The notes under the pieces are model-generated. The model was not told the origin of the DNA, did no database searches, and was given only the letters and a program-made list of their open reading frames with translations. The position numbers and the translations under genes are program-made. From the NCBI RefSeq assembly GCF_019649055.1, contig NW_026570237.1:1116001-1180000 (forward strand): a DNA stretch of 64,000 nt, written 5' to 3'. Shown one piece after another: positions 45,266 to 57,922 of the stretch (position 1 is the stretch's first letter; every line of letters begins with the position of its first letter). This DNA is from Paramacrobiotus metropolitanus. Taxonomy: Eukaryota; Tardigrada; Eutardigrada; Parachela; Macrobiotidae.

Positions 45266-47951
45266 TCATCGCCCGGGCAAGTTTTCATAATTCTTCCGTG
45301 GATTACATTTCTTGACGCCCCACTTGTCAGCTACCGCTTTCGAGTCGACTATGCGAAAAATTCCCGCCCTTTTGTCGTCCCATCGAATAATGGTGGGATT
45401 GCACCTGGAATCTTTCAGCAAATCCCGAATAAAATTCCCATAAATGGTTGCCTTCTGATCCTGCAGGAAAGTCGTATTACACCAAGAAGCAAATCTTAAC
45501 GGGGCCAATATCTGTACTCATACTGTACTGTCTGTACATACGAGTACTCGTACTTTTCCCTTTTCGGAGGCTAGCCAGTTCATGATGCCGCAACTGCGCA
45601 TTGTCATCTTCAATTTCCTCTTCCCCCGAGGTATCGTCGAAACCATCCGAATCCCTGTATTCACATTCGTGGTCGGACATGCATGAACCTGCAAACGCAT
45701 TCGAAAAAAAACAGACTTATATTTAATATTGATCACCGGTCAAGCTAAAAAGGTTAAACATTTTCACCATTGGCGAGCTGCCAACGTCTTACCAAACTGT
45801 GGCAATCATAAATGATTATTCGGAAATATTGTACTTCGAGTAATTCTCATACGCTGTACTTGAATTATCTGCAGAATTATCTTCGCCGGCAAGCCGCCGA
45901 TCAACATGCGGTCTTTTCCTGGCAGACTTATCCATGGTTTCTACAACAGCACGTTACGAAAATTGTCGAATGAATTTGGCCTTTATGAGAACACATGTAT
46001 ACCGTGCGTTGTGGATGGTCCGGGAACATACGTAGTCTCCTAATGCCACTGGTACTGTAAATCATCGTCATCATTGGCGGCTATAAACTACAAAATACGC
46101 GCAACGCGATGACTGGTCGCCAAAGCATTATTCGCTTACCATCATCAGTCGGAAGTCTGTCCATTTCGAAGTCGGTGCCGTCTGGAACGTCATCCGGAAC
46201 TGCCGTCTCTGTTGGAGCGGTGACACTGTTGTCCACTGCAAAAACTGAAGGAAGATCGAGGGTATCGCTTCCGCCCGTGCTACCGTGATCATTGTTATCA
46301 TGATCAGGAATTTCGAAAGTTACCGCCGGATGGGAAAGCGACCGTTGCGATCTGCACATGGAGAACAGAAAATTGATCGCTAACTTTGTGATATCGAACC
46401 AATTGATCACAAATCTGCTATACAAGTAAAAAAAAATTTTATCAACTATAGCAAACCGGAAGTCGCGACAAAAATGGAGGACACAGTCGACAACGTGAAA
46501 TAGGTCAAAACCCTGAAAGCTAACGAAATAGATAAAAATAACTAATATTTAAAAATTCAGACATATAATTTCCTATATTTTTTGTACTATTTTATAAAAT
46601 AATTTATTTCTATACTTATTTATTTCTGTTTCAATCCCGAAGCATTTTCTAATGTATTATGTACTTGTATTATTATACTTTGAATGACTAAACCTTTAAT
46701 AAGTATCATGGTACGAGTACAAACTATGCACCAGAACAAAACAGCATTTACAAAAGAAACACTTCCTCTATGCTATCCTGATCGGGGATCGTACCCATTA
46801 CACAAATCGCGTTTCCCCGTTGTATTTGCATAGAAATTCGCTGTTTAAAAAACTCTTTCGCCCGCTTTTGGCCAGTTGAAGTCGCTATACCGTTTCCAAC
46901 CGTTTCCACTAGCTTTTTAGTACCGTCTCCAAAAGGTCCGTAAATTTCGAAGGCTGCAGCAACGAAATCGTATCTTGTTTGCATCCAAGCGTGTTTCGCT
47001 AATTTCTTCCTTTCAGCAAGCTCGGCTGCTGCGCCGGCATTCACGGAAGTGCGGTCGATATACGAGGCTGCCAGCGTGTCCACGCAAGTAACATCCAATG
47101 CCAGCGGTTTTCCGCGCTTCCACGGAATGAGGGTGATCACATCCGGCCTCTTCTTACCTTTGAATTACTTTCTATACTTTCTAGTATTTCTATACTTTCT
47201 TATAATTTTCAGATATTTTCTATTTAATTTTCAATATCTTTGTAATTTTTTATAAATAATTATATTACGGTTTTTACCTGAAAACCCAGATGTCTACCAT
47301 GATTTTATATCAGTGGAAATTAGGAAAAAACAAACAAATCACCGAAACTAACATGGTCCATGCGGTTGGTCCAGGTTGTGGTTGCATTTTCTCGCCAAAT
47401 TTTGCTCGCTTTGGTATAGGCTGCGGACTAGCAGCGCCATCTTCGCTTTCCGCGCCACACCAGACGTTATCATCATTGTTCTCCTCATCCTGTTGTTCCA
47501 CAACCGGCTCCTCGCTCTCCTTCAACACTCCCGCGTGCTCCAGTAGCTTCATGAGATCGTCCTCGTCAGCCAGATATCGCTTGCCGATGATTGTCTTCAC
47601 ATAATCTCCACTGAGCAGCGTCTCCCCGATATACATGCGCGGGATCAGCCGCTGCCTGTCCCCGGCCTCGTGGCAGATGCGCACGCTCTTGCACATGCGG
47701 GGCAGTGTGCCGCGCAGATCCACTTGGAAGAAGACCACAGTCTCCGCCGAGTGATCGATCGCTTTGCGCCAGTACAAAGGATTCGACTCCGGATCCACGC
47801 CGACCACCTTGATCAGATCTTTGTAGGACAGAGCTGCGGGGGATGTTGGCACGATCTGGTTGAAACGAGTGGAGGATCGGAGAACGGGTCGTGTGTTGGT
47901 GGCAGGGACACCCGTTGGTTTCGTCGAAGTGATTGTTCGATGCCGTTTCAT
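45266..47951 (-). CDS. M10: N-module plus truncated ETS-like domain, damaged linker
   Basis: Exons 47353-47951, 46140-46351, 46003-46080, 45860-45940, 45554-45688 and 45266-45516. Start MKRHRTITS, N-module intact, exon 2 of the M8/M9 type (DVPDGTDFEM). The terminal exon is ETS-like: FIRDLLKDSRCNPTIIRWDD, then GIFRIVDSKAVADKWGVKK and KNYENLPGR, where ETS proteins have the recognition helix. The stop falls just after this, so the rest of the recognition helix and last strand are absent. Exon 3 has an in-frame TAG relative to M8 and M9, caused by small insertions; its length stays a multiple of three, so skipping it would keep the frame. Intron 1 contains a retrotransposon fragment. M10 may be a decaying copy or a skipping isoform; the ETS call is by pattern. 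Confidence 0.68.
46748..47157 (-). pseudogene. 5'-truncated non-LTR retrotransposon tail in intron 1 of M10
   Basis: An open frame of about 135 residues reads RPDVITLIPWKRGKPLALDV, then TCVDTLAASYIDRTS, AGAAAELAERKK, FEIYGPFGD and QRISMQIQRGNA. This order matches the segment found after the reverse transcriptase domain in many animal non-LTR elements. The reverse transcriptase and endonuclease are missing, as in a 5'-truncated insertion. It lies on the same strand as M10, inside intron 1. Confidence 0.7.
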
Positions 47952-49059
47952 AATGCCGGATAGTGGATAAATAAAAATACCAATTATCGCAGAAAAGTCG
48001 GGTGGCCGTCGGCAGTTTCCTTTACGTATGCTGCAGTTCTGCAGGAACAGATGAAGTTTTGGCAACTTTGTAATACTAAACACCCACAAACAAAATGAAA
48101 TAAACGTTGAATACTTATATAAAATCGGAAAATGTATAATAAATTTGTTTTACTTTTAAGTTTTGACTGCAAATGACCGATTTTTATGATCTGCGCGAAT
48201 CCTGCAAAACTACCAGCGATAGCACATTGCTTTGTGTATCTCATAATATCTGTATAGTACACCGCTGAAATGCCACGGCCCACGTGGTGCGGACTGCGGA
48301 CACTTTTAAAACTGGCACGACCGTAGCTCAAGGCACTCTCGGTTGGCGACAGATCGAAATTCGCTTACGAGTACGTACGTATTTGTCTGCCCAGGTGCCG
48401 GTCACCGTCTCGCCGTGCTCGTGTGGTCAAACACGAATTTGAGGGTCAATTAAAAGTATTGTATACTTGTACTGTAACTGCACCTGTGTTGTATCTATAT
48501 ACCGAACGGTACTGCCATGCTGTAATTATTCTGCTAGCAACAGTATACGTCCTGGAATAGTTTTTTGGATTTGGAATTGGAACTAGTTTTTTGGATCAGC
48601 CGATTAACTGCCATCGGATAAATTGTCAAAATGTTAATGAAATGTACCGGGCTATACCGATGGTTCCAAGAAGAAAACTGCTAAAGGTCACTGGTCAGTT
48701 GTACCACGTAAAGGTGTTGCCATTATTTGTTTGCAAAAGCTTTTCAGTTACAATTTCCCAATAATTCACGGTCACCGGTGTACATACTTCTACAGAAGCA
48801 TCAACGGAAAAAACAAAGAAATAAGAGTGGTATAGTTGCTGCTGCTGCTGTCGGAAACGGTTAATTGATTTCCCTGGCTTTTGTGAATAATTTCAGACCA
48901 AACTCGGCGATAAAGCAACATTATAGCAACAATAGCAACATTTGTATAGCAACATTCGTTATAGCAACATTTGTACTATGCCAGCACAGGAATACCGTTG
49001 ATGGATACCGGCAATCCGACGGGATCCACCACGTACCGTTGGCAGCTACGCCTGGTTTC
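47952..49059. other. Intergenic upstream of M10, no gene recognised
   Basis: This spacer should hold the M10 promoter. Unlike other copies, I do not find AACCGCC at the usual distance; the nearest candidate is CCCACGTGGTGCGG near 48280. A GCTGCTGCTGCTG run lies near 48840. Confidence 0.4.
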
Positions 49060-51810
49060 GGCATAACCTTTCCACTAAAGCGCCACTTCAGCTCTTCCGC
49101 CTCGATCTCTCCTATGCGACAGAAGAGCGGTCCCGGTGCGCCGATTTTATGTCCAGCGTCTAAGTGACATATCATATTTTTTGCCAGATAGTAACTATCC
49201 GGATCCGGCACCTGCAGCTGCTTCGAATAAGCAACACGCTAATAAAGTTTAATGGGCAATAGCCGCCAAAGTAACAAAGATCGCAAGCGCCGGTGCACTA
49301 CATGAAAGTTAAAATTTAAACACGCTAATATGTGTACATGTATCGGTAGATTTTTACTATAGTGCGGCATAAATGGACGCAACATAATGGACAGCTGTTG
49401 ACTGATATTAACAGCCGATCCAATCACGGTTGCAGCCCGGATCTTTTGCGCTTCGGTGCCGTTGACCAGTGTCCAGGTTGAAAGGATTGTATCTGATTGG
49501 CTAGACGCGACGCTGCCAAGACGTCACGCAGTCCCTCTTTTAAACGGACTTCTTCCATATGTTGTAGATAGTTGGCAATCCCGCGGTTGACGGCGGAAAG
49601 CAGTTGAATGTCCTCGTCCAGCAGACGCATTGCGGGGACGATCCCAGCGAAATGCTTGTCCAAAAGGTCAACGGCCAGGTGGATAAGGTGACTAACGTTG
49701 TCGACCAATTGCATGTTGTTCTGCAGCACGAGATCGTTCCAGGAAAACGATGCATCTTGGTTTTCGGGGCGCACTAATAGTAGATAGAAGCGGTAGATAT
49801 CGGCATCGATGCCGGTGGACATGGCGTCCGTGCCGAAGACGCCCACTCCGCGACTCTTGGAGAATTTGTCGTTTTCGTAGTTCAAGTAATCCGTGGCACA
49901 CATGAGCGTGACCATGGTGTGGTTGTCGTCCGCTCCCAGTTGAGTGCAGGGAAAAATCACACTGTGAAAGGGGATGTTGTCTTTTCCAATGAAATAATAG
50001 CTCTCCACCTGGTTCAAAGAGCTGCAGCGTTAATTTATTACGATAATAATTATTATGTTAACATAAACAGATATCTAAAGCTATACAGGTAATATACAAA
50101 AATAGATACACAAGGATCTATATGTGAAAAATTATATAAGTACAAAAAAGTATATAGATTATAGAATATGTAATTTATATGACGTACAAATACTTGTATA
50201 CAAAAATGGATGCACAAAAATACTATATAAAGATTATAGATTACAGAAATGACAGATTACAGTACAAATATACAGTCTAATACAGACCACAAAAATATGC
50301 ACACAGTACGTTTACAAAAATGTATAAAAAGGCAAAAAATACGCTTATAAGTCGCTAAACAGTTTGTCTGAACAAGTGCTCACCTGTGTTCTTCCACCAC
50401 TTCTCCCAGTCCTTTGTATAGTTAGCCGTAATGGACATACACTGTATATCCAATGGGCGTGTCAAACCAGACATAAAAGATCTTGTCCGTGTACCCATCC
50501 AGCGGCACAGGTGTTCCCCATGTCAAATCTCGCGTAATGCACTTCGGCGTCAAACCCTCGCGGAGCAATGCCTGCGTTGTTTGTTTGGAGTTCTCGGTCC
50601 ACACACCGGTGGCGAAAGCCTTCTCCAGATACTTTTCCAGTGCCGGTTGGAGTTTGGGAAGATCCAGGAATAAATGATCGGACGGCATTACACTGATGCC
50701 TGCTGAACCACTGTTGCCGCACTGCTTGCACTGTGGGTTGAGCAATTCGGTGGCATTGACCGATTGTCTGCATTTGTCGCATTAATTGGTCTCCACGGCA
50801 CTGCGGGTACGCACACAAAGGGCAAATGCCTTCTACGTACCGGTCAACCAGAAATCGATTGCAACGCCCTAATCAAAAATGAAAATAAATGTTATTACTG
50901 GTATACGAGATGCGAGATATATTTTTGTACCTATATACCCTATATTTTTGCACTTGAACTTGATGTTACAATACATCTATATACCACACTAGTACTGTGG
51001 AACGTTTTAATAATTATTCATAGTATGTTATATTATAATAATTTCTGCAAAAGAGGCATCTTCGTTATAAAGAATTAAAGAAAAGTGCCGGAGCATGTCA
51101 CAATTGGTTATTTGACCATGGAAGCCAGGATTCCGTAAACCATCCTCAAAAGGGCTAATTTTATTACTGCGAGTCAATAAAATCAAAGATCACAGAACTT
51201 TTGTCCTGCGGAAATGCGGAATATCACGAAGTGAAGAATGTTATCAGCATGACTTATGATCGATTACGTTATGAATTCACAACTGCAGGAAGACGAAAGT
51301 GATAATTATCATAGTCCTATCTATTAAACCGGTTCTGTATCGTACAATGTGCATATACATACAATACAACATTTTCCTTAACTGCAACATGTGTTGCTTC
51401 AGTGCAGGGTGTGCTGTGTCGCAGATCATGAGTAAACACAATACACATACAGCAGTAGCTGCTGCTAAAGTAAGCCTATCGAAATCATGTTTTTATCAGG
51501 AGCGGACCATCTCTTTGGGAAGGGAACCCGGAAAGCGCGGAAATGACTAAGTTTTCTAGCCCTAACAATCAACAGATTCTACTACGCCCAGCCTTGAAGT
51601 TTTACGTGACATATCGTTTATCTTAAGTAGAAGTATATATAAATTTAGCGACTCAAATTATTTACCGAAAGTCGTTCGCACGATTTGCTTGTCGAAGATC
51701 GTGCCTAGAAAGCTTCGAAGCAGTACTTACTAGTGATTTTCTGTGCACTATAATTCCAACAGACTAAACTTGCGGGTATACTTCGCTAATCTGATTACTG
51801 ATGACCAAAA

Positions 51811-54800
51811 ATGGACACCACACCGGTTTATTCGGTTAGATTATCCGACACCGAGCGTCGCACTCTCCAGAATTTTGAACACGCACTGGACTACACATTT
51901 TCCGAAGAGGATCTACAGTTCCTGGAGACCAACGGCTACCTGGTCCTGCGCGGCATCATCCCGGCGGAAGACATCGACCAACTCGTCCAAGAAGCCTTAA
52001 GCTACGTCCGCAAAACCGGTATAAACATCCAGGATCCCTCCACCTGGCATTTAATGCCACAGGGTCTTGGCGTCTTCGACATCTGGCACACTCCCACCTA
52101 CAACCGGCTCCGACAGCATCCGCTGCTCTATTCGGTCTTCGCGCAGCTCCTGAAAACCGGCAACCTGACCGTCAGCGTCGACCGCATCAGTTTGAAAGCG
52201 CCGTGTGTGGATGAACAGCAGGCTGCGCAACACGCCGACACTAATGCGAATCTGCGGTTGCACACCGATTTGAATTTCTGGCACGCTGATCCCCAGCAAC
52301 CGGTGTATCAGGGCGGGTTGTGTCTGCAGGACTGCCCCGTGGGAGGTGGCGGGTTTTTCTGTGTTCCAGGTTTTCACCGGCCGGAAGTGATTGAGCAGTA
52401 TAAGCAGCGGGTGGAAAGCGGGGAATACGGTCATCCAGGTAGGGTGGACATCCAAACAGTTTTGAACAGTTTTGTAGATTATGATTTCAAACGAAATTTA
52501 GTTTAAAAAATTGGATTTTTTAAATTTATTTTCTGCATATTTTTTTACGAAAGTGCTATGCGCCAGGAAAATTCCTGGCGCATAGTCAAGTTGCTGTGCG
52601 CCAGGAAATTTTCCGCAAAATTAAAATTTGAGTGTTTTTAAGTTGTTAATATCACTTTACGAAGTCTAATCATAAGTCCCGCACATTTGATTAAATATAA
52701 ACTTAATGTTTAAATCAGATACGCTTCAATTCCAGCTGTCAATAAGTACAGCACACCGTTCTTTTTTCGTCAAGAGATTTTCTCCGGGACGCTTCTGCGC
52801 TTTCGAATTTCATCGATCTCTTTTGAGGTAACACACTGAATTTTTTTGCGGCTCAGGCTTTGTGTGATTATTAACGCCTCATTTTCTTGGCGGCTTTTTC
52901 AACGTTTCCGTTCCAATAATTTCGTTTAGCCATATTCGAAATGTGGATTCTTCGGCATAATTGGCTCTTTCGATATTAGCGCTTTTTGAAAGGACATGGT
53001 CGACTTTAAACGCTGCTGCATATACCCCATAATTATTGTAACCAGTCCCTTGTTGCGGAACGGGAGGACACCCAAAGTGCGTTTCATTTCCTCGACTGCA
53101 AAGTATCCGGTTCGCAGCTTTTGCTTAATTTTGAGAATTCGCCAAAACTGTACAGCGCTGTTTTACTTCCCAACGCGGCCATAACAACATCAATGCATTC
53201 CCGCGGGAGCATTTTCTTAGGTGTTCGCCCCGGCCTTATCCTCTATTTCCGCTTTTACCACGGCAAAAAAACGTTCGCTTCTATTTGTCGTGCTGTTCTC
53301 GAGCAAACGCAAATGCTTTCCAGGTGTAACGCCCATCGCCCATCACAAGTATTACTGGTTTCCAGTTCATAACTTTACGTAAAAATTGAGTTATTCGAAA
53401 GGGTGGTTTGTACCTTTTGTAATGAATCTCATGCATTTTTATGCTGGCTATGCGAAAAGTACTGTCACAAAGTCACAGTGGGCCAGGTCAATTACATTTG
53501 GGTAACCATTGCGCGTCGGATAACGGAGAAACGCGTAAAAATCTGTCCATAACTCAGCGAAAAATTTATCGTCCAATCGTAAGTCGAGTACGCTTCCGTG
53601 GCATGAAAGAAATTGAACAATTGAAAAACTGAAGTGGAACCGAAAATTTTATTTTTGATGCTTCAATGTGGTAATACGTCAAAAAAGTTAATTCTGAGTT
53701 TACGAGTGTGAATCTGGGTCGCTGGATGCACTTTTGGTTCAAACAAACAAAATTTTGTTCATCTGTGCAGGAGAGTACGAGTTACTCGTAGTTTGGGTAA
53801 CGGTTGCGCTTCGATTTCGAAGCGCAACGGTTACACGCACGGGTAAGCTGAAAATCCATCCCAGAATTCTGGTTTACCAATCAAATCGTTTACCTGCTTA
53901 CGCGCCCTGACGTCATGATTTTTTACCCGACTGCCTCTTGCGCGTCGCGTAAGACTTACACAGAGCAATTGACCTAGCCCACTGGGCTAGGTCAATTGCT
54001 CTCTGTAAGTCTGGGGTGTAAGTGTAAGTCAATTGCTCTGTGTAAATCAGATTATAAATAACTTAGAACGATAAATTTTTGTTTTGCCGGCGAATTTCCG
54101 GGCGCATAGCAAAACGACTATGCGCCAAGAATTTTCCTGGCGCATAGCAGATTGACTATGCGCCAGGAAATTTCCTGGCGCATAGAAGTGACCATTTTTT
54201 TATTATAAACAAAGCAGTGAATACCAGATCAGAATTTTCGAAATGTATTTTAACTTTTAACAGTTAATCCGTTGTATTTTATATAATCTGATCGTTTTCC
54301 CCACCTAAATTATTTATATAATAATTTTAACATTAGTGTTATTATTTCAGACCGCTTTGAATTCATGAAGCCCGGTTTGATTTTGAAAATGACTTGAAGC
54401 AAAGTTGATCTGAAGCAAAATAGAATGAGATCTCTAAAAAATACCTTTTTATATTCATTTTCCCATGTTGTTTTCTGTTATGGCCAAAGAAATCGAAAGG
54501 TATATTGGATAGTTATGATGAATCGTTATTTTCAACGGTTATCCCGTTGCACAGTAAGTTTTTTCGAACCGGCATACAATCTGTTCAATTTCTCTACCTA
54601 AAATTATGTAGATAATAATTTAAAAAATAAGGTTTTCATTTCAAATCGTGTTTCAAATTTCGAAGCCCGGTGTGATTTAAAAGATTTAATTTGAAGCTTG
54701 AAATGTGAAACGTGAGAAATCGTGATCTGAACTATACATTCAGGGAGCGTCAAACCGCCGCCCCGGATTACGTTTTGCCGGTTTTGGGATCAACACCTCG

Positions 54801-55334
54801 CTAATGCAGAAAAGGTGGAAGTTCCGATGAACAAGGGGGATTTTGTCATCTGGAATAACAATTTACCACATAATGGCGGAAGGAATTCTCTGCTGATGCC
54901 GTGGCCGGCCGACCAAGCTAAGAACCGGTTAAAAAACTGGCGAATGCATGCGTTTATCATGTTTGTTCCCCTGGATGGCCCGTTTACGAATCCCGATAAT
55001 CTGGAGTTTTATACGCAATATCAGAAGGAAACACGCGATGCGATTCTTTCGGGAGGCACGCCCGTTCACTTTGCGACGATGAACAGCACGGAAGATTCGG
55101 GCGGGAAAGAGATTCCCGGTGGGTTCACAAAGGTCAACCCGGCAGATTTGACGGAGCTGGGAAAAAGATTGCTGGGAAATCCCAACAGGTTAGTTAATAC
55201 AGCGCAGTTACGGCAGTATGAAAATCTTTGTTTATTACAATACTTAAAAATTAAATTAATGGTAAACGCGCAATACTTTTGCGTTTTGCAGTTCTGATGC
55301 TAGAGGGAAAAGTACATTCCGGCCAAAATCTTAA
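51811..55334 (+). CDS. Phytanoyl-CoA dioxygenase (PhyH)-like protein, nested in MARS1 intron
   Basis: Three exons, 51811-52438, 54744-55188 and 55292-55334, give 371 residues. The family is Fe(II)- and 2-oxoglutarate-dependent oxygenases. Residues 30-60 have the typical opening (FSEEDLQFLETNGYLVLRGI). The iron ligands are H151 and D153 in LHTDLNFW and H252 in LPHNGG; an arginine-containing segment (NRLKNWRMHAFIMF) follows for the oxoglutarate end. The substrate cannot be told: many relatives act on small molecules or lipids. The first 20 residues of exon 2 (SVKPPPRITF and on) are unusual and another frame is open for a similar length, so a small frame error there is possible. Intron 1 (2.3 kb) contains a 1.6-kb repeat element. 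No signal peptide is visible. Confidence 0.75.
52551..54190. mobile_element. 1.6-kb element with palindromic terminal repeats inside the PhyH-like intron
   Basis: Both ends carry hairpins of the type CTATGCGCCAGGAA ... TTCCTGGCGCATAG: one perfect hairpin plus a half copy at 52556-52620, and two plus a half copy at 54090-54185, in inverse order. AAGTG occurs directly outside both ends (52551-52555 and 54186-54190), as a 5-bp target duplication would. The interior has broken minus-strand frames near 52.75-53.4 kb that I could not assign. Two further palindromes lie inside, at about 53795-53835 and 53954-54010. Confidence 0.65.
53954..54010. repeat. Near-perfect 57-bp palindrome
   Basis: Arms of 28 bp starting ACTTACACAGAGCAATTGAC, with a single mismatch to the reverse complement, meeting at CCCACTGGG. 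A third, partial copy of the arm follows at about 54020-54055. It lies within the 1.6-kb element. Confidence 0.85.
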
Positions 55335-56110
55335 GCGGCCAAAAAAGCCATATGGATGATCTGACAATTTGCAGTCAAAACGAACAAGCAGTCTTACCAA
55401 AGTTGACCACAATTCCAAATGTTTGCGAAAAAAGCCGGTGGAAAGACCGATTACGTAATCTTTTTTTACCGGAAAACGAAAACCGATCGCATTTCCTACG
55501 GCTGATGCACACATACACGTCGTATAAGATGCCATAATAAAACTGACCCCTAGCTACAGAGGCAGCTGTTATTAACTGAATTAACCTTTTTCTGCATATT
55601 ATCCTGTTGTATAAAATCAATTTTGGTACTGCATCGTGTTAACAATACAATTTAATGTACGTGTTTACTAATAATTTACCAATAATTCACTGTGCATGCT
55701 CCACATCTTTTTTACGCTTTTGAAGCTACAGTCAGAGTCCATTAAATCTGGATGGTTTCCGCCATCCTACCGTTACGTACGGAAAGCCGGTGCTGTTGAC
55801 CGTAATCGTATTAATTGTCTTACCGCAATGGAGCTCTTCAATACTGTCGGCAAATAACAGCCCATTCCGGTGCAGTCTCCAGCAAAAATCCTGTGTGATT
55901 TTCGTCTGCTCCTCCGAATCCGTGCGGAAGAACGTGTGAAAATCAATATTAAACCAGTCATAGACCTGTTTGTTGATAGCGTTGTACTTGCACACACTTG
56001 CCGCGGTGTCAGTCCCTCCTCGATGGCTTTGGTTTCCGTTGCGGACCGTAGTCATCCGTGCCGCACAGGAACAGCGAATTATATCCGTGCAAACGACAAT
56101 AACGCGAGAA

Positions 56111-57922
56111 TCAGTGTAATCAGAAAACAGACTGGTCCCGAAAAGTCACAATACAGTACATTTGCATATACAATACATTTGCAACTGCACGTTGTGATCG
56201 CAATTATTGTTCTTCGTAATAACGCCTCACCTCAGTCTACCTCGTTCGCAACGCCTTTGGCCACTGAATTAATTTTCCTGACCGCCAACGCTGTCAGTTA
56301 GCTCTGAAAATTAAAAATGATGCTGCAGCTTAATTTTTCATAAAAATTTACTTACAAAACTTTACTGTCTTTGTCTGCATATAACTTGTCGCGACGGTAA
56401 CATTACGAGCCGACATGAACAGAAACTTCGTACATAATTTTTTTAAATGCACAAAATATTGCACCGCAACGGCAGAAATAGCCGTAGAATGTATGTAGTT
56501 TTACTTTAATCAAATTTTTAATCAGTGTAATTTGCGCAGAGGTATTGATAATGTACGTATACTTCAGATGTACTTGGTGATTTTTGATTTAATTGTATTA
56601 TTTTAGTTAGTGCTTTATTGTTTCCACTGTGTATTATCCACTCCTCACTGCTGTTATAAAATTGGACGGGCTAAAGGAAAGTACGCAAGTAAATAACTGT
56701 TCTTGCTATTACATTGCAAAGATTGTTTAACGCATGCGAAATCTTCAGTTAAAATTATTTTTCAAAAAGTTTATATTATTACTGCTGTAGTTTAATGTAG
56801 TTTATCACGTATGTACAATACGTAAGTATGTACGCAGTACGAACACTACATGAACCAGCAGATGTACAAGCCGGTTGGTGCACAGGGTTTGTTACTAGAG
56901 AATAAAAAATAATTCGTTATTATCTAGCTAAATTGACCAGAGATAATAACACAACAATCGTAAAAAACGTTGCTTAACGTTAGCGGGGATCGCGGTTGGA
57001 AGTTACCTGCTAAATTATGGGATTTGAATATAACAGGATTTTGAATTACGTATTTAGAAATATTTCGAATGATGCTTCACTAGCCGGCTTAAGCCGGCAT
57101 AGGAAGCACGGAAAGCCCCAGACAACTGCTATATAAAAGCAAAGATCAAAACAAAAAAGTAAAAATGAACGAAAAAGCAAAGTACAATCACATATAAAGG
57201 CCAAACATATCATCATTCTATCTGTATGCCGAATTTTCGAAATTTAAACTTTCTTCATCATCACTACTTTCTTGTATCACTGGATACTTCAATACTTCGA
57301 AGTAACGCACAAGCGCGCCCAGAAGGAAGCGACGGGGATGGGCGCCTGTTTCCGGTACTGATATGCATGCACCGGATATATGCCGGACATATTAAAAATA
57401 TATTTATTGGAATATACCGGATCAGGCATATTTATTGGAATATACCGGATCAGCCGGTACTGCTGGCAGGCATCAATGCATGGCGTATTCGCCGAACATG
57501 TTAATTACATGTAACAGGCACCATTAATTTTTGCTGGTCGTACCGCATACATTACATACTCGCGCTACTGCATACTACGTTAAAATACTGCCGGTTGCCT
57601 TGTGGTGCTGCGGTCAGTACAATGTCGCAGTAAATTAGTGATGCATCATTTTGTATTGTATCAGTAATTTTTCATACATTTTACCACTTTCACGTCACAA
57701 AACACAGTTAAAAACTGCGCAATACCGATATGCGCTAACTGCGAGGCAAAATCGTGCCAAAACGCCGTTGGCATCACTGAAGCACGATATCGAGGGACGT
57801 TTCTTGTAGCGCTATTTAATGTCCCACAAAATAAAACACATCGGTAGTCGGTACTGAGCCTGTTTTCCAGAACATCATCACATTACTTTTCACAGCTTTT
57901 CCACGTCTGTTCTTAATTCACC
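56111..57922. other. Intergenic, no gene recognised
   Basis: AT-rich spacer. I looked for the missing N-terminal exons of the methionyl-tRNA synthetase here and did not find them. A 26-bp sequence (ATATTTATTGGAATATACCG and six more bases) is directly repeated at 57400-57425 and 57428-57453. Confidence 0.4.

Larger units (their letters stand above)
49060..56110 (-). pseudogene. MARS1: Cytosolic methionyl-tRNA synthetase, broken copy
   Basis: Methionyl-tRNA synthetase charges tRNA with methionine in the cytosol. Recognisable pieces, in order: 55824-56110 (RLHGYNSLFLCGTDDYG, ITQDFCWRLHRNGLLF), 50394-50868 (zinc-binding cysteines, HLFLDLPKLQPALEKYL, CITRDLTWGTPVPLDGY, KIFYVWFD), 49358-50021 (the KMSKS-type loop KFSKSRGVGVFG, IYRFYLLLVRPENQ) and 49069-49217 (AGHKIGAPGPLF, EELKWRFSG). 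Splice sites between the first two pieces are canonical and phase-matched, spanning a 5-kb intron that holds a dioxygenase gene on the other strand. The frame is broken at several places: two near 56.0 kb, one near 50.78 kb, an inserted ACAGTGT near 50.44 kb, one near 49.48 kb, and probably one at 50.02 kb. The N-terminal HIGH-containing exons are not found. Pseudogene is the best reading; error-rich sequence is the alternative. Confidence 0.75.

Noticed and set aside
52051-52455. Minus-strand frame of 134 residues
   Set aside because: Antisense to exon 1 of the PhyH-like gene, which has the iron-binding motif on the plus strand.
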